From a virus, in IMG/VR virus record IMGVR_UViG_3300036766_001106, positions 1-64,000 of that record: 64,000 nucleotides of DNA; one strand, 5' to 3'. This document shows, in pieces, positions 21,642-29,500 of the stretch. A program made the position numbers and the translations under genes. Every line of letters starts with the position of its first letter. Position 1 is the stretch's first letter. The notes beneath the pieces were generated by a model. It did no database searches, had not been told where the DNA came from, and saw nothing but the letters and a program-made list of their open reading frames with translations.

Positions 21642-21856
21642 ACACAGGCGGAAAACCCTTAACCCCTATCCAGGCCCACCGCAAACGCTGTCTGGAGTGC
21701 GTCGGTGGCTCTTATCGGTCCGTCCGCCAATGCCAGCAAACTGAGTGCGAAAGCTACCCTTTTCGCCTGGGTAAAAATCCCCGTCGGGCCGGGGTAGGGG
21801 GTAACCCTACGCTCAAGGGGAAAGAGGCCCACCTTGACCCAAAACTCCCAACTTAA
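21638..21856 (+). CDS. Cys-rich phage protein (72 aa)
   Basis: The core CLECVGGSYRSVRQCQQTEC is followed by YPFRLGKNP, a conserved small phage family with a four-Cys zinc site. It is widespread in phages of GC-rich bacteria, and its function is unknown. The GTG start lies in the previous stop (GTGTGA). Its end runs into the hairpin at 21841. Confidence 0.75.
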   Translation: MNTGGKPLTPIQAHRKRCLECVGGSYRSVRQCQQTECESYPFRLGKNPRRAGVGGNPTLKGKEAHLDPKLPT

Positions 21857-21868
21857 GTTAGGAGTTTT
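21841..21868. terminator. Bidirectional hairpin before the integrase
   Basis: AAAACTCC and GGAGTTTT pair around an inner AACTTAAGTT palindrome. The A and T ends make a rather weak terminator that could work in both directions. It separates the long plus-strand operon from the integrase promoter. Confidence 0.6.
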
Positions 21869-21880
21869 AACGAATAAAGG

Positions 21881-21910
21881 TTGCACTTGAACCAACTCCT
21901 TCAATATACT
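21881..21910 (+). promoter_or_regulatory. Candidate integrase promoter
   Basis: TTGCAC (21881-21886), 18-base spacer and TATACT (21905-21910). The ATG is six bases after the -10, with no ribosome binding site, so the transcript is probably leaderless. Confidence 0.5.
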
Positions 21911-21916
21911 CTCTGC

Positions 21917-23095
21917 ATGGCAGGTCATATAAGAACCCTGCATAAATGCCCTTCCTGCGGGAAACCCTATCCGAAGGAACTGGTCTGCTGCAACACCCGG
22001 CCCACCCGGTATTTCATCGACCTCTGGTGGCAGGGCCGCCTCAAGATTTACACCGACCCCCAGGGCTACCCCCTGGACTCCTACGCCCGGACGGAGCAAC
22101 TTCTTTCCACCATCCGCCACCAGATCGGCGCCGGCAAGTTCGATCCCCGGGAGTACGTCAGGAAGGAAATCAAGGGGCTCCTGTTCGAGAATTACATCCA
22201 GACCTGGCTTGAGCGCCGGGATCTGGAGTTGGAGCGGGGCCATATCTCTAAGGCTTATATGAGAGAGGTCAGGCGATATATTCGCCTTTATTTCGTTCCC
22301 TTTTTTGAGCGTAAGAGCATCCGGGACATCCGGGAGGGGGACCTGGAGGATTTTAAAAATTCCCTGCCGACGAATCTAGCCAACAAGACCATCAGAAATA
22401 TCTTGGGGGTGCTCCATAAGATTTTTGCCGATGCCTTCCACAAGCGCCGGGACATTGCCTATCTGCCGAAGTTCCCCGAAGTCCCCAAAGACGATCCCCT
22501 GACGCAATGGCTCCCGCCCCGGGACCAGGAACGAGTCTTGCGGCGCATCAAGGAGCCCTACAAATCCTTTTTCATCTGCCTGATGGAGTTGGGTTGCCGG
22601 CCCGGGGAACTCCGGGCCTTAAAATGGGGCCTGGTGGACCGGGAACGCCGCCTCATCACCATCGCGGCGGGCTTCGATTTGGAAACCTGGAAACCCTACA
22701 CCAAGACCCGGCAGAACCGCACCATCCCCTATAATCAGAAGGTACAGGATTGCCTGGACCGGCAGCCCCGGAGCCTGACGGGGTTCGTGTTCGTGAACAG
22801 CAAGGGGAAGTACCTGTCGCACCGGCGCCTCGACACGGTATGGTTCCAGGCGGCCCGGGCCTGCGGCATCGAAGTCAATCTTTACCAGGCCACCCGGCAC
22901 AGTTTCGCCACTCAGAAGATCGCCGCGGGATTCAGCCGGGACAAGGTGGGCCAGATGATGGGCCACCGGACGGCCGCCATGACCCAGAAATATGAGAAGG
23001 TGGTAGCGGAGAGCCTGCGGGACTTAGTGGCGGACTGTCCGTCTGGGACTGTCCGTAAACTGTCCGTGAACAAAAACGGACAAAATAAACCTTAG
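21917..23095 (+). CDS. int: Phage integrase, tyrosine recombinase with N-terminal zinc knuckle
   Basis: A 392-residue integrase for insertion of the phage into the host chromosome. It begins with CPSCGKPYPKELVCC (residues 11-25), an N-terminal zinc site, then an arm-binding region and a SAM-like core-binding domain (about 85-185). The catalytic domain has Arg228 (GCRPGELR), Arg327 (YQATRHSFAT; the usual box II His is a Gln here), His350 (MMGHRT) and Tyr359 (TQKYEK). The C-terminal coding region carries three direct repeats that look like arm sites. The start at 21917 lies six bases past a -10-like TATACT. A tRNA-3'-end att sequence follows 29 bases after the stop, confirming the role. Confidence 0.93.
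   Translation: MAGHIRTLHKCPSCGKPYPKELVCCNTRPTRYFIDLWWQGRLKIYTDPQGYPLDSYARTEQLLSTIRHQIGAGKFDPREYVRKEIKGLLFENYIQTWLERRDLELERGHISKAYMREVRRYIRLYFVPFFERKSIRDIREGDLEDFKNSLPTNLANKTIRNILGVLHKIFADAFHKRRDIAYLPKFPEVPKDDPLTQWLPPRDQERVLRRIKEPYKSFFICLMELGCRPGELRALKWGLVDRERRLITIAAGFDLETWKPYTKTRQNRTIPYNQKVQDCLDRQPRSLTGFVFVNSKGKYLSHRRLDTVWFQAARACGIEVNLYQATRHSFATQKIAAGFSRDKVGQMMGHRTAAMTQKYEKVVAESLRDLVADCPSGTVRKLSVNKNGQNKP
23034..23067 (+). repeat. Three ACTGTCCGT direct repeats (integrase arm sites, left)
   Basis: Copies at 23034-23042, 23048-23056 and 23059-23067 lie inside the end of the integrase gene. A reverse TGTCCGT lies at 23076-23082. Spacing of 11-14 bases fits arm-type sites. Confidence 0.7.
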
Positions 23096-23123
23096 TGTTC
23101 ATGCGGGTTTCGGGGGTAGTTCT

Positions 23124-23151
23124 ACGGGTTCAAGTCCCGTCGCTCACCCCA
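23124..23151 (+). other. attP: attP core: 3' end of a tRNA gene
   Basis: ACGGGTTCAAGTCCCGT is a perfect tRNA T-arm, and it is followed by CGCTCACCCCA, which reads as the 3' acceptor strand, discriminator and CCA. Only this tRNA end is present, so it is not a tRNA gene. Phages often carry a tRNA 3' end as attachment core, and the site lies beside the integrase, with phage genes on both sides. The window therefore shows the free phage and not a prophage. The acceptor strand implies a host tRNA starting GTGAGCG. I could not assign its amino acid. Confidence 0.8.
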
Positions 23152-23202
23152 ATGAAAACCTTGGGAAATCAGGATCTTTGCCATATAGAAAGACATTGAA
23201 AG

Positions 23203-23222
23203 TGTGTCCGTAGACTGTCCGT
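23203..23222 (+). repeat. Two TGTCCGT repeats (integrase arm sites, right)
   Basis: TGTCCGT at 23205-23211 and ACTGTCCGT at 23214-23222 match the three copies on the other side of the att core. The interval between 23223 and 23288 shows no gene. Confidence 0.65.
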
Positions 23223-23288
23223 GGATATAAAGGAGGAACCTAATACCTATCAAGAGGCGAAAACGGCTGCTCATGCTACTACGATGAA

Positions 23289-23477
23289 TTAATTCCTCAC
23301 CGGAATCCGGGCCCACTCCCCATCCCTCTGCGGAGAAATAAGCTCCCGCATCACCTTATTGGCGGTCAGGGCATCCAGGGCCAGAGGCTTATACCCCAAA
23401 TCCCCCACCGGACGCTCTACCGCCAACTCCTTCACCCCGTCGAAGCGATGACGAATTGCGATCACGGGACGGTCCAT
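23289..23477 (-). CDS. Hypothetical protein (62 aa)
   Basis: MDRPVIAIRHRFDGVKELAV is the N-terminus of a small basic protein with no known motif. The start at 23477 follows GGAGGGCCTGCC. It is the last gene of the long late operon and faces the attachment site. Confidence 0.55.
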   Translation of the reverse strand: MDRPVIAIRHRFDGVKELAVERPVGDLGYKPLALDALTANKVMRELISPQRDGEWARIPVRN

Positions 23478-23490
23478 GGCAGGCCCTCCA

Positions 23491-23589
23491 TTAACGCCAC
23501 AGTTTACGTAGTTTCTCAATGGGCCATACAATCAGATACCAGAACAAGAGCATTGCCTTTAGCCACCAGGGAACATCACGAAAGGTCAT
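23491..23589 (-). CDS. Small membrane protein (32 aa)
   Basis: MTFRDVPWWLKAMLLFWYLI continues with VWPIEKLRKLWR: a Trp-rich hydrophobic helix with basic ends. The ATG follows GGAGGCCCAGC. Small membrane peptides near spanin genes sometimes influence lysis timing, but nothing here proves that. Confidence 0.5.
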   Translation of the reverse strand: MTFRDVPWWLKAMLLFWYLIVWPIEKLRKLWR

Positions 23590-23599
23590 GCTGGGCCTC

Positions 23600-23857
23600 C
23601 TACTTCCAGGTGTCTCTCACATTATGAACATGGCCGAAGAAGACCCCCAGATCCTCCGCGTCTCCCCGATTCATCCAGTAACCCTTTTCCCCGGTCTGAT
23701 CGTTTTTGTCGGGGGCGAAGCTCTCCAACTTCGGAGGCGCCTGGAGAGGCGGCGGTACAAACTCAATTTGATGGGCGCACCCCGCCGCGGCGAATGAAGT
23801 CAGCAAGATCATCATCAGACATTTGGTGAACCTTCTCTTTAACCTTTTGGTCTTCAC
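23600..23857 (-). CDS. Rz1-like: o-spanin-like outer-membrane lipoprotein
   Basis: An 85-residue protein with a basic start (KTKRLKRRF), a hydrophobic stretch and the lipobox SFAAAGCAHQ, so Cys27 should be lipidated and anchored in the outer membrane. The mature part is Pro-rich (VPPPLQAPPKLES), as in Rz1. The gene starts inside the i-spanin gene in another frame, the classical overlapping Rz/Rz1 arrangement. The start is GTG 23857 after GGAGGTGGAAC. Together with the i-spanin it fuses inner and outer membranes at lysis. Confidence 0.8.
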   Translation of the reverse strand: MKTKRLKRRFTKCLMMILLTSFAAAGCAHQIEFVPPPLQAPPKLESFAPDKNDQTGEKGYWMNRGDAEDLGVFFGHVHNVRDTWK

Positions 23858-24026
23858 GTTCCACCTCCAGGGTCTTTTCGGCGGTTTCGGCTTTCACCTC
23901 AGCCTTATGGCTGATGCAGCTTTTGATTTGACAGCCGGCATACAGCATCCCGGAAAGAAGGGCGGTGCCAACCGCTATTCCTATACTTCTGCCTATGGCC
24001 GTTTTGAGCAACCACGCGAAAATCAT
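23763..24026 (-). CDS. Rz-like: i-spanin-like inner-membrane protein
   Basis: An 87-residue protein with one N-terminal transmembrane helix (IGIAVGTALLSGMLYAG) and then a charged, coiled-coil periplasmic region (AEVKAETAEKTLEVEREDQK) ending SDDDLADFIRRGG. That is the topology of Rz i-spanins. It overlaps the lipoprotein gene downstream and the holin gene upstream. Presence of a spanin pair implies a host with an outer membrane. Confidence 0.8.
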   Translation of the reverse strand: MIFAWLLKTAIGRSIGIAVGTALLSGMLYAGCQIKSCISHKAEVKAETAEKTLEVEREDQKVKEKVHQMSDDDLADFIRRGGVRPSN

Positions 24027-24331
24027 CCTACCGGCCCTCCTTCTCCCGCAACCGTAGGTTTAACGGGAATTTCTGGGGGTTTATCTGTTTTCGGGGGTGG
24101 GGGAGACGGCCCCCGGACTTTGTTGAGCAAGGTCAGCCCAGCCCCTCCCAAGGCCGCTAAGATAAAAACATGCGTGATGCTGGCCAGGTTCGGTGGAAGA
24201 TCCCGACGGAACACAAGGGCATAGACCCCATAGACCACTACGGCCACCAGGAAGGCAAGGGTGGCCAAAACCGCCTTGGTGTCGATCTCTGAGTTGTCAC
24301 CGGAGAAGAATTTACGGAGCCAGTTCATCAC
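24023..24331 (-). CDS. Putative holin (102 aa)
   Basis: Two hydrophobic helices (VLATLAFLVAVVVYGVYALV and ITHVFILAALGGAGLTLL) and a Pro-rich C-terminal tail. The size, topology and position between endolysin and spanins fit a holin, which forms the inner-membrane hole at a set time. No family-specific motif is visible. Start and stop overlap their neighbours (ATGA). Confidence 0.7.
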   Translation of the reverse strand: MMNWLRKFFSGDNSEIDTKAVLATLAFLVAVVVYGVYALVFRRDLPPNLASITHVFILAALGGAGLTLLNKVRGPSPPPPKTDKPPEIPVKPTVAGEGGPVG

Positions 24332-25071
24332 GCCGCCTCTAAATATTTCTCCGCCAGGGCCGCAATCTCATCCGCCTTGTCTAGGGCATTGATACAACGC
24401 CTGGCATTGTGGAAATCAGTTTCTTCGTCATTGATGTAGTCGGTGATCTTCTTCCCGGTGAAGGCCCCGGTGCGGAACCCGTCCACCAAAATAAACAAAG
24501 CATATTCTGGTTTCATGGCATCATCGGGATTTTTCACCAGGTCAATGGGGACCCCAAATCGCTGGGTCAATTTTGGAGAATATTTGCGGTAATTGGATTC
24601 CCAGGTGAGTTGCACGAACCCCCGGCCGTAATAGGGGTAGTACCGGGCCAGGCTGCGCCGACGCCACTCCTCGTCCTTCCAGTAGGCTTCCTTGACCGGC
24701 TTGAAGGTGCGCCCGGTCTCCCATTCGGTGGTGGCCAGGACATAAGCAATCTGCGTCGCCAGGCCGAGGCCCTGCTTCTGACACTCCGCCTTGATAGCCT
24801 CAATGGTGCCCTCCCGGGTGGAGAAATCGACGGATTCATCGACCGGCCTATCGACGGATTCATCGACCGAGCTAACCCTTTCCAGGGCCTCTTCCAGATA
24901 TTGCCGGGCCACCCAACCGATGCTGTTGTCCTCCAGGAGGATAGGGAGCCAACCGGCGGTGTCGGGGGAGATGACTATATCTCCATCTGCCAGGACTCCG
25001 ACGCTCTCATATTCGGCGCCCGGCCCGGAGCGGATATAGAGTCCCTTGGTCGCTGTTACCCTGAAGTTCAT
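24328..25071 (-). CDS. Endolysin: SH3 domain plus GH19-like catalytic domain
   Basis: The N-terminal 60 residues are an SH3b wall-binding domain (GLYIRSGPGAEYESVGVLAD, GWLPILLEDNSIGWVARQYL). A repeated Val-Asp-Glu-Ser linker follows. The rest is a GH19 chitinase-like muramidase domain, AYVLATTEWETGRTFKPVKE with the catalytic Glu, and YYPYYGRGFVQLTWESNYRK, typical of phage endolysins. It cuts peptidoglycan at lysis after holin opening. There is no signal peptide, so it depends on the holin. Normal length. Confidence 0.92.
   Translation of the reverse strand: MNFRVTATKGLYIRSGPGAEYESVGVLADGDIVISPDTAGWLPILLEDNSIGWVARQYLEEALERVSSVDESVDRPVDESVDFSTREGTIEAIKAECQKQGLGLATQIAYVLATTEWETGRTFKPVKEAYWKDEEWRRRSLARYYPYYGRGFVQLTWESNYRKYSPKLTQRFGVPIDLVKNPDDAMKPEYALFILVDGFRTGAFTGKKITDYINDEETDFHNARRCINALDKADEIAALAEKYLEAA
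24826..24869 (-). repeat. 20-bp tandem repeat in the endolysin linker
   Basis: ATCGACGGATTCATCGACCG occurs at 24826-24845 and 24850-24869, and encodes the Ser-Val-Asp-Glu linker. The 24-base period keeps the frame, so the linker could change length by slippage. Confidence 0.8.
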
Positions 25072-25122
25072 CTCCCACCTCCCGGATCCCTTTTGTGGCG
25101 ATTTAGGGCCACCATCCCACTA

Positions 25123-25260
25123 CTACCCGACCAGCCATTCCCAAAAACTCCTCCTGATGGGCAGGTTAAAAAGTTCATCCCGGATGCAGCGCCGCACCAG
25201 CCGGCAACGCCGCCTGTCTGTGAGTTGGTGCCACACCGGGTCTTGCACCGCCTTTCGCAT
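25123..25260 (-). CDS. Small basic protein (45 aa), possibly 5'-truncated
   Basis: MRKAVQDPVWHQLTDRRRCR is the start of a basic peptide that ends SFWEWLVG. The frame stays open upstream to a stop at about 25322, with the readable sequence KFFRPWQIVALWGCVSRG, but no ATG. An ATG just after that stop (ATGGAAAGTTTTTTCGG) is one base out of frame. Either the shorter start at 25260 is used or a homopolymer frameshift or sequencing error breaks a 65-residue gene. Confidence 0.4.
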   Translation of the reverse strand: MRKAVQDPVWHQLTDRRRCRLVRRCIRDELFNLPIRRSFWEWLVG

Positions 25261-25334
25261 CCCCCGGCTGACGCACCCCCACAGAGCTACGATCTGCCAT
25301 GGCCGAAAAAACTTTCCATGTTAGGGCCCCTCCC

Positions 25335-25673
25335 TTAGCCCGAGGCAGGGTGATACTTCTCAATGCGTTTGTGGACAATTTCCACTTCTTTGTCGCACTT
25401 TTTCTCCAGGGCCTCCAGTTCCCGCCGCTTGACATATTTATCCGGCAGGTCCCTCTCCCGGAGGTCCTTCTGGCGGACCTCCACCTCCCCCAGGGTTTCA
25501 TCCAGATACCCGATCTTTTCATCCAGGCTTTTCCGACAGATTTTGCAGTTCTCCGCCATGTGGCCGATCTGCTGTTTATGTAGTCGGCCCATGACGTAGT
25601 AAGTCATGCCCGGGGTGCCGGCCGCCAAGATGATAGAAATAAGCTGGCCAATTTCTAAGAGGCTCACAGCCAT
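25335..25673 (-). CDS. Membrane-anchored coiled-coil protein (112 aa)
   Basis: One N-terminal transmembrane helix (IGQLISIILAAGTPGMTYYV), a CKIC pair and then a long charged coiled coil to the end. The topology resembles accessory lysis or superinfection-exclusion proteins, but it is not recognised. The start at 25673 follows AAGGGGGAGAACC. It lies between the lysis genes and the SpeD-like gene. Confidence 0.6.
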   Translation of the reverse strand: MAVSLLEIGQLISIILAAGTPGMTYYVMGRLHKQQIGHMAENCKICRKSLDEKIGYLDETLGEVEVRQKDLRERDLPDKYVKRRELEALEKKCDKEVEIVHKRIEKYHPASG

Positions 25674-25740
25674 GGTTCTCCCCCTTATCCTTTTTTCTTT
25701 TTGGCCGTAAGGGACGCGTTTAAGGCCAACCAAAATTCAT

Positions 25741-26139
25741 TCATAGTTCAAAGCTCCCCTGCTGGAGCACCCGGCCGATTTCCCTTTGCAAGTAGGTGGC
25801 CAAGGCCATAGCGTTAAAGGGCCGACATGAAGCCAGCACTACGTAAGTTTTCTCAAGTTCCGGCCAGGCATCCGCCACGACAAAGCTCTCCACCAAGGGT
25901 TGCACTATGGTTATGGGCCAATCCGGACTACTCAAGGGCTGGACCACGGTTTCCCCTATGCCACCCCGGCCATTCGGCAAGGGATAGACCCAGACCATGG
26001 GCTTCATGCCGCCGGTATCCATTCCCAATAAGACGACTGTCTGCTGGAGGACATATTTCAGCCGTTCCACAGTTAGTCTGCCTGCCAGAGCAAACCCAGT
26101 CACATATAGGCAAGAACCCAGGACTTCGGTCTGTGCCAT
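25741..26139 (-). CDS. SpeD-like (S-adenosylmethionine decarboxylase fold) protein (132 aa)
   Basis: It seems to be a homologue of class 1b AdoMet decarboxylases, which make a pyruvoyl group by self-cleavage and act in polyamine synthesis. VESFVVADAWPELEKTYVVL aligns with the family SESHISIHTWPE segment. The Glu84-Ser85 cleavage pair is kept, and Cys105 falls 20 residues past the serine, exactly where the catalytic Cys is expected. The residue equal to the catalytic His is Asp90. The length matches bacterial SpeD. Known SpeD relatives have become ornithine or arginine decarboxylases, so the substrate cannot be assumed. It lies between lysis and structural genes. A structural protein with a borrowed fold is the alternative. 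Confidence 0.6.
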   Translation of the reverse strand: MAQTEVLGSCLYVTGFALAGRLTVERLKYVLQQTVVLLGMDTGGMKPMVWVYPLPNGRGGIGETVVQPLSSPDWPITIVQPLVESFVVADAWPELEKTYVVLASCRPFNAMALATYLQREIGRVLQQGSFEL

Positions 26140-26185
26140 CCATAGATCCCTCCTTTATTGCCCCTATCTCCGGCATTGCCAAGCT

Positions 26186-26548
26186 TTACCCATCACGCCC
26201 TTTCAGGTAAACCACCACGGTCACGGTGTAGCCGCTCACCCCTGGGTCGCCCGAGATGGTGCATTTCAGGGTGTTTCTGCCGCTCAGGATGCGGCGGATG
26301 GTGACCCCGAACTCAAAGTCATAGTTAGCGTTATGGGCTTTGGCCGTGCCGTCAAACATCTGGAAGCCGTCTTCGTCCTCCAGGGTGAGTTGCGCCGTTC
26401 TGGAATTGGTGTTGGAACTATTGCGCTGGTGAATCCACAGCAGTTCCCCTTCCAGAGCCAGGACCAAACTCTGAATCAAACCGGCCTCGGCCGCGCCGCT
26501 GGCGAACTGGAAGACAACCTTTCTCCTAAGATAGCGTTCTGGTTTCAC
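26186..26548 (-). CDS. Predicted phage structural protein (120 aa)
   Basis: A beta-rich protein: LWIHQRNSSNTNSRTAQLTL, DEDGFQMFDGTAKAHNANYD, SGYTVTVVVYLKG. Such composition is common in phage virion proteins. No family is recognised. The stop of the giant gene and this start overlap (ATGA), so it belongs to the late operon. Confidence 0.6.
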   Translation of the reverse strand: MKPERYLRRKVVFQFASGAAEAGLIQSLVLALEGELLWIHQRNSSNTNSRTAQLTLEDEDGFQMFDGTAKAHNANYDFEFGVTIRRILSGRNTLKCTISGDPGVSGYTVTVVVYLKGRDG

Positions 26549-29500
26549 AGACCCACCTCCTTTTCTTCCGGCTTCATTCGATAGCCGGTCATAAATCCAG
26601 GGCTGATTTTACGGAAACCCATTATATGCTGCCAGGCGGCCCGCTCCGCCCTTGTTGGTTTGTCCAGCAGGTTCGAGAATCGGTAAGGCTTCATCACGTC
26701 TTCCGGCTTCTTGAGAACAGGCTGGTAATCCTCCCGGGCCTGGCGGATGGTTTTGATCAGATACCGTTGGCGCTGAGCCTCGTCCATCCGCAGGAGGCGG
26801 GGGAGGTCTTTCTGGATGGAATCGTAGGCATCGCCCACGCTCTCAACGGTCATTTTATAATACTCATCTAAATCGACTGACTTGCGGGTGCCCGCCTCCG
26901 TCTTAAACCGGGGAGGCATCTGGAGGGCCTGGGCCACTTCCGGGTCCATCAAGGCTTGCCCCACCTTGGCCACCTGCACGATCTTTTCATCCAGGGCGTC
27001 CAGCTTGGTTCGTTTTTGTTCCGAAGTCAGGGTCTTGGAGAGGTAGATGGAATTCCTTTCCTTCTTGATTTTCCCCAACTCGTCTACCTTTTTGCGGGCG
27101 ACCCGGGCGAACATGGCCTCGGGGTTGTCGGCCAGGAACTTATCCAGCTTATCCATGCTCCCGGAGTTCCACAGGAGCTTCCAGCCTTGGTCTGCCTGAA
27201 TAGCTTTTTGGTAAGCCTCAAAGAAGTCGTTTACCGTCTTGGCCCGGTAGCCGGTGGGCGGTTTGGTGAAGAAAGCCCTCACCCCCCAGATTCTTTCGAT
27301 GGTGTCTTTGGTGGGTTGGGGAATATCTTCCAGGGCCCCGGTTTTCCGCAAGAGCACGTCGATGCCTGGGAAGAAATAGTTGGCCCCCAGGCCGCCAGTC
27401 ATGGACCGCACGAAGTGTTCCACCTTCACCGGGCTCAGTTCCATCATGGCGGGCGTATGGCGGCTAATGGCCTTGGCCAGTTCCGAAGTCCAGGGTTTGG
27501 CCCTCAGTTCTGCAGGGAGGTTCTGTAAGCTCGCATCCTCGATAGGGCGCCCTGTAAACCAGTTATAGTTGGCGCCACCTTCCACGATGGGACGTACGAT
27601 GGCGGGGATGAAGTCAGGGGTTAACGCCTGCCAAGCCGCCCCCAGAGCCGCTTTTACCCCGTTGATATTCTTATCGACGGCCCAATCCAGCATCCGCTCC
27701 GGTATGGACCCGAAGAGAATCCCAGCCTCGAAGGGTTTGGGGAGGCGGACCATGGGGCTGTTTTTCCCGCCCAGGGGGATGTGCCAAAAATAATTCTTCT
27801 CCCAATCCTCCAGTTCCTTGTAGCGGTCGTCTTGGTGGGCCAGGGTCCATAAAAGGATGGAGGCCGTGGTGAGCAGGGACATCCGGCGCATCACCGCCCA
27901 TTTGTTAGGGCCAGAAAGCTCGGTGATCAGTTTGTCCGCTCCCTGAATGGAAGCGTTCCAGAAGGGGACGATCATATTGAGGTAGCGAACTATCGGATGC
28001 CCGCCGTGTCGAGCAAAATCCAAGGTAGTGCGCCGGGCCTCGTGAATCGCCTCGGCATGACTCAAACCCTTCTCCCGGGCCTGCTTGTAGATACTGAAGC
28101 GGGTCATATTCTCCAAGTAGGCAGAGGCATAACGCAGGGCCGCAAGCGGGTGAGCATGATAAACCATGCCTTTTTTCTTCCCCATGATGGTCTCGCTGGT
28201 GATCTGTTCCGGATCCACAAAGGATTGAGCCAACGTCGCCAGAGGACCACCGCCGGCCTCCCACTCCCGACGATACCTCGCGGTATCTTCATCCTTGACC
28301 ACCAAACTGTAAGCGTCCCTGAACCACTTGAGGGGGTTGAACCCGAACCGGCTGAAAAGATAGGCTTGAATGATGTCCCGGGCGGGGTTTCGAGCCAGGG
28401 CGAATTCCGGGGTCATTATAGCGCCAGCCCGCAACAGGTCAGCCGGCGCCTTGGCCACCTTCAGCAGAATCCCGATCTCCGATGGCATCATGCTCTGGGT
28501 CGCCTGGAAAATGTCCGGGGGCACCTTGAGCCACAACTGCTTGCCGTCCCGGTAGTACGGAATGGTCCCAGGTTCCGGGGGGAGGGGGGACCGGGCCCAG
28601 ACCCGATTCATCGCCTCCAACATCCCGGCCTGGTGAGAAAGTTTGAAGGTCAGGAGGGGCCTCAGCTTGTCGTTTTGCCGCAGATAACCCTCAAACTTCG
28701 CCAGGGCGTTGGGAGCCAGGCGCTCCACCGACCTCTTGTCGATGATGTAGCGGCTGACAAACTCCGCCACCTGTTCCTCTTTTTTGCGAATATACCGTTT
28801 ATAAGAACTGGAGGGGTTGTCGGCCCGTTGGTCGGCAATGCGGCGCAGTTCCCGCTTCATCTCCGGGGTGCCTTGCTCGATGAGCAGCTTCACCAGGCCG
28901 TAAGCGTCGTCGATCCCATGGCCCACCTCATGCGCCAGGGTCGCCTCGAAGGTGGCAAACCTCACCTGGATCTCTTTCGCCACCTCCGACGTTATCCCGC
29001 CGGACTGAACCTCCTGGCTGAGCCATTTCTTGAACTGCCCCAGGCGCCGGCTGCGCATCGTGCCCATGACCTTAACGTCAATCCCCAGGGCCTTGGCCAG
29101 CTTGACCAGTTGGGGCCGCAACACCGCGTCGATCTCTTGCTTCTGCTTGAAATCAACCGGCAGGTACTTGGCTGCCACTTCCTTGATGTCCGGGTCGCCG
29201 TATTCGCCCAGCACCGCGATGTTTTGCACCACGTAATTCCGGGCGAAGGCGTAGTTGGCCTTGTAAGCCAGTTCGATCCACATCTGCAACGGGTCCAGGA
29301 TGACCCTCTCCGAACCTTCGATTTTTTGGATCACTCGGCCCTTGATTCCCAGGGCCGCGGCGTTGGCGTTGATGTAGTCGTCGATGTCCTCCATCAGGCG
29401 CTTGAAGGGGATATAAAATTCATTTTTGGCTTTGATCTCATCATAACGGGCTTGGTCAATGAACCCCACCTGCAGGAGGGGTTGCAAGATGGTCTGGTCG

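Noticed and set aside
23124-23151. A tRNA gene
   Set aside because: Only the T-arm and 3' acceptor strand are present. The D-arm and anticodon arm are missing, so it is an attachment sequence.
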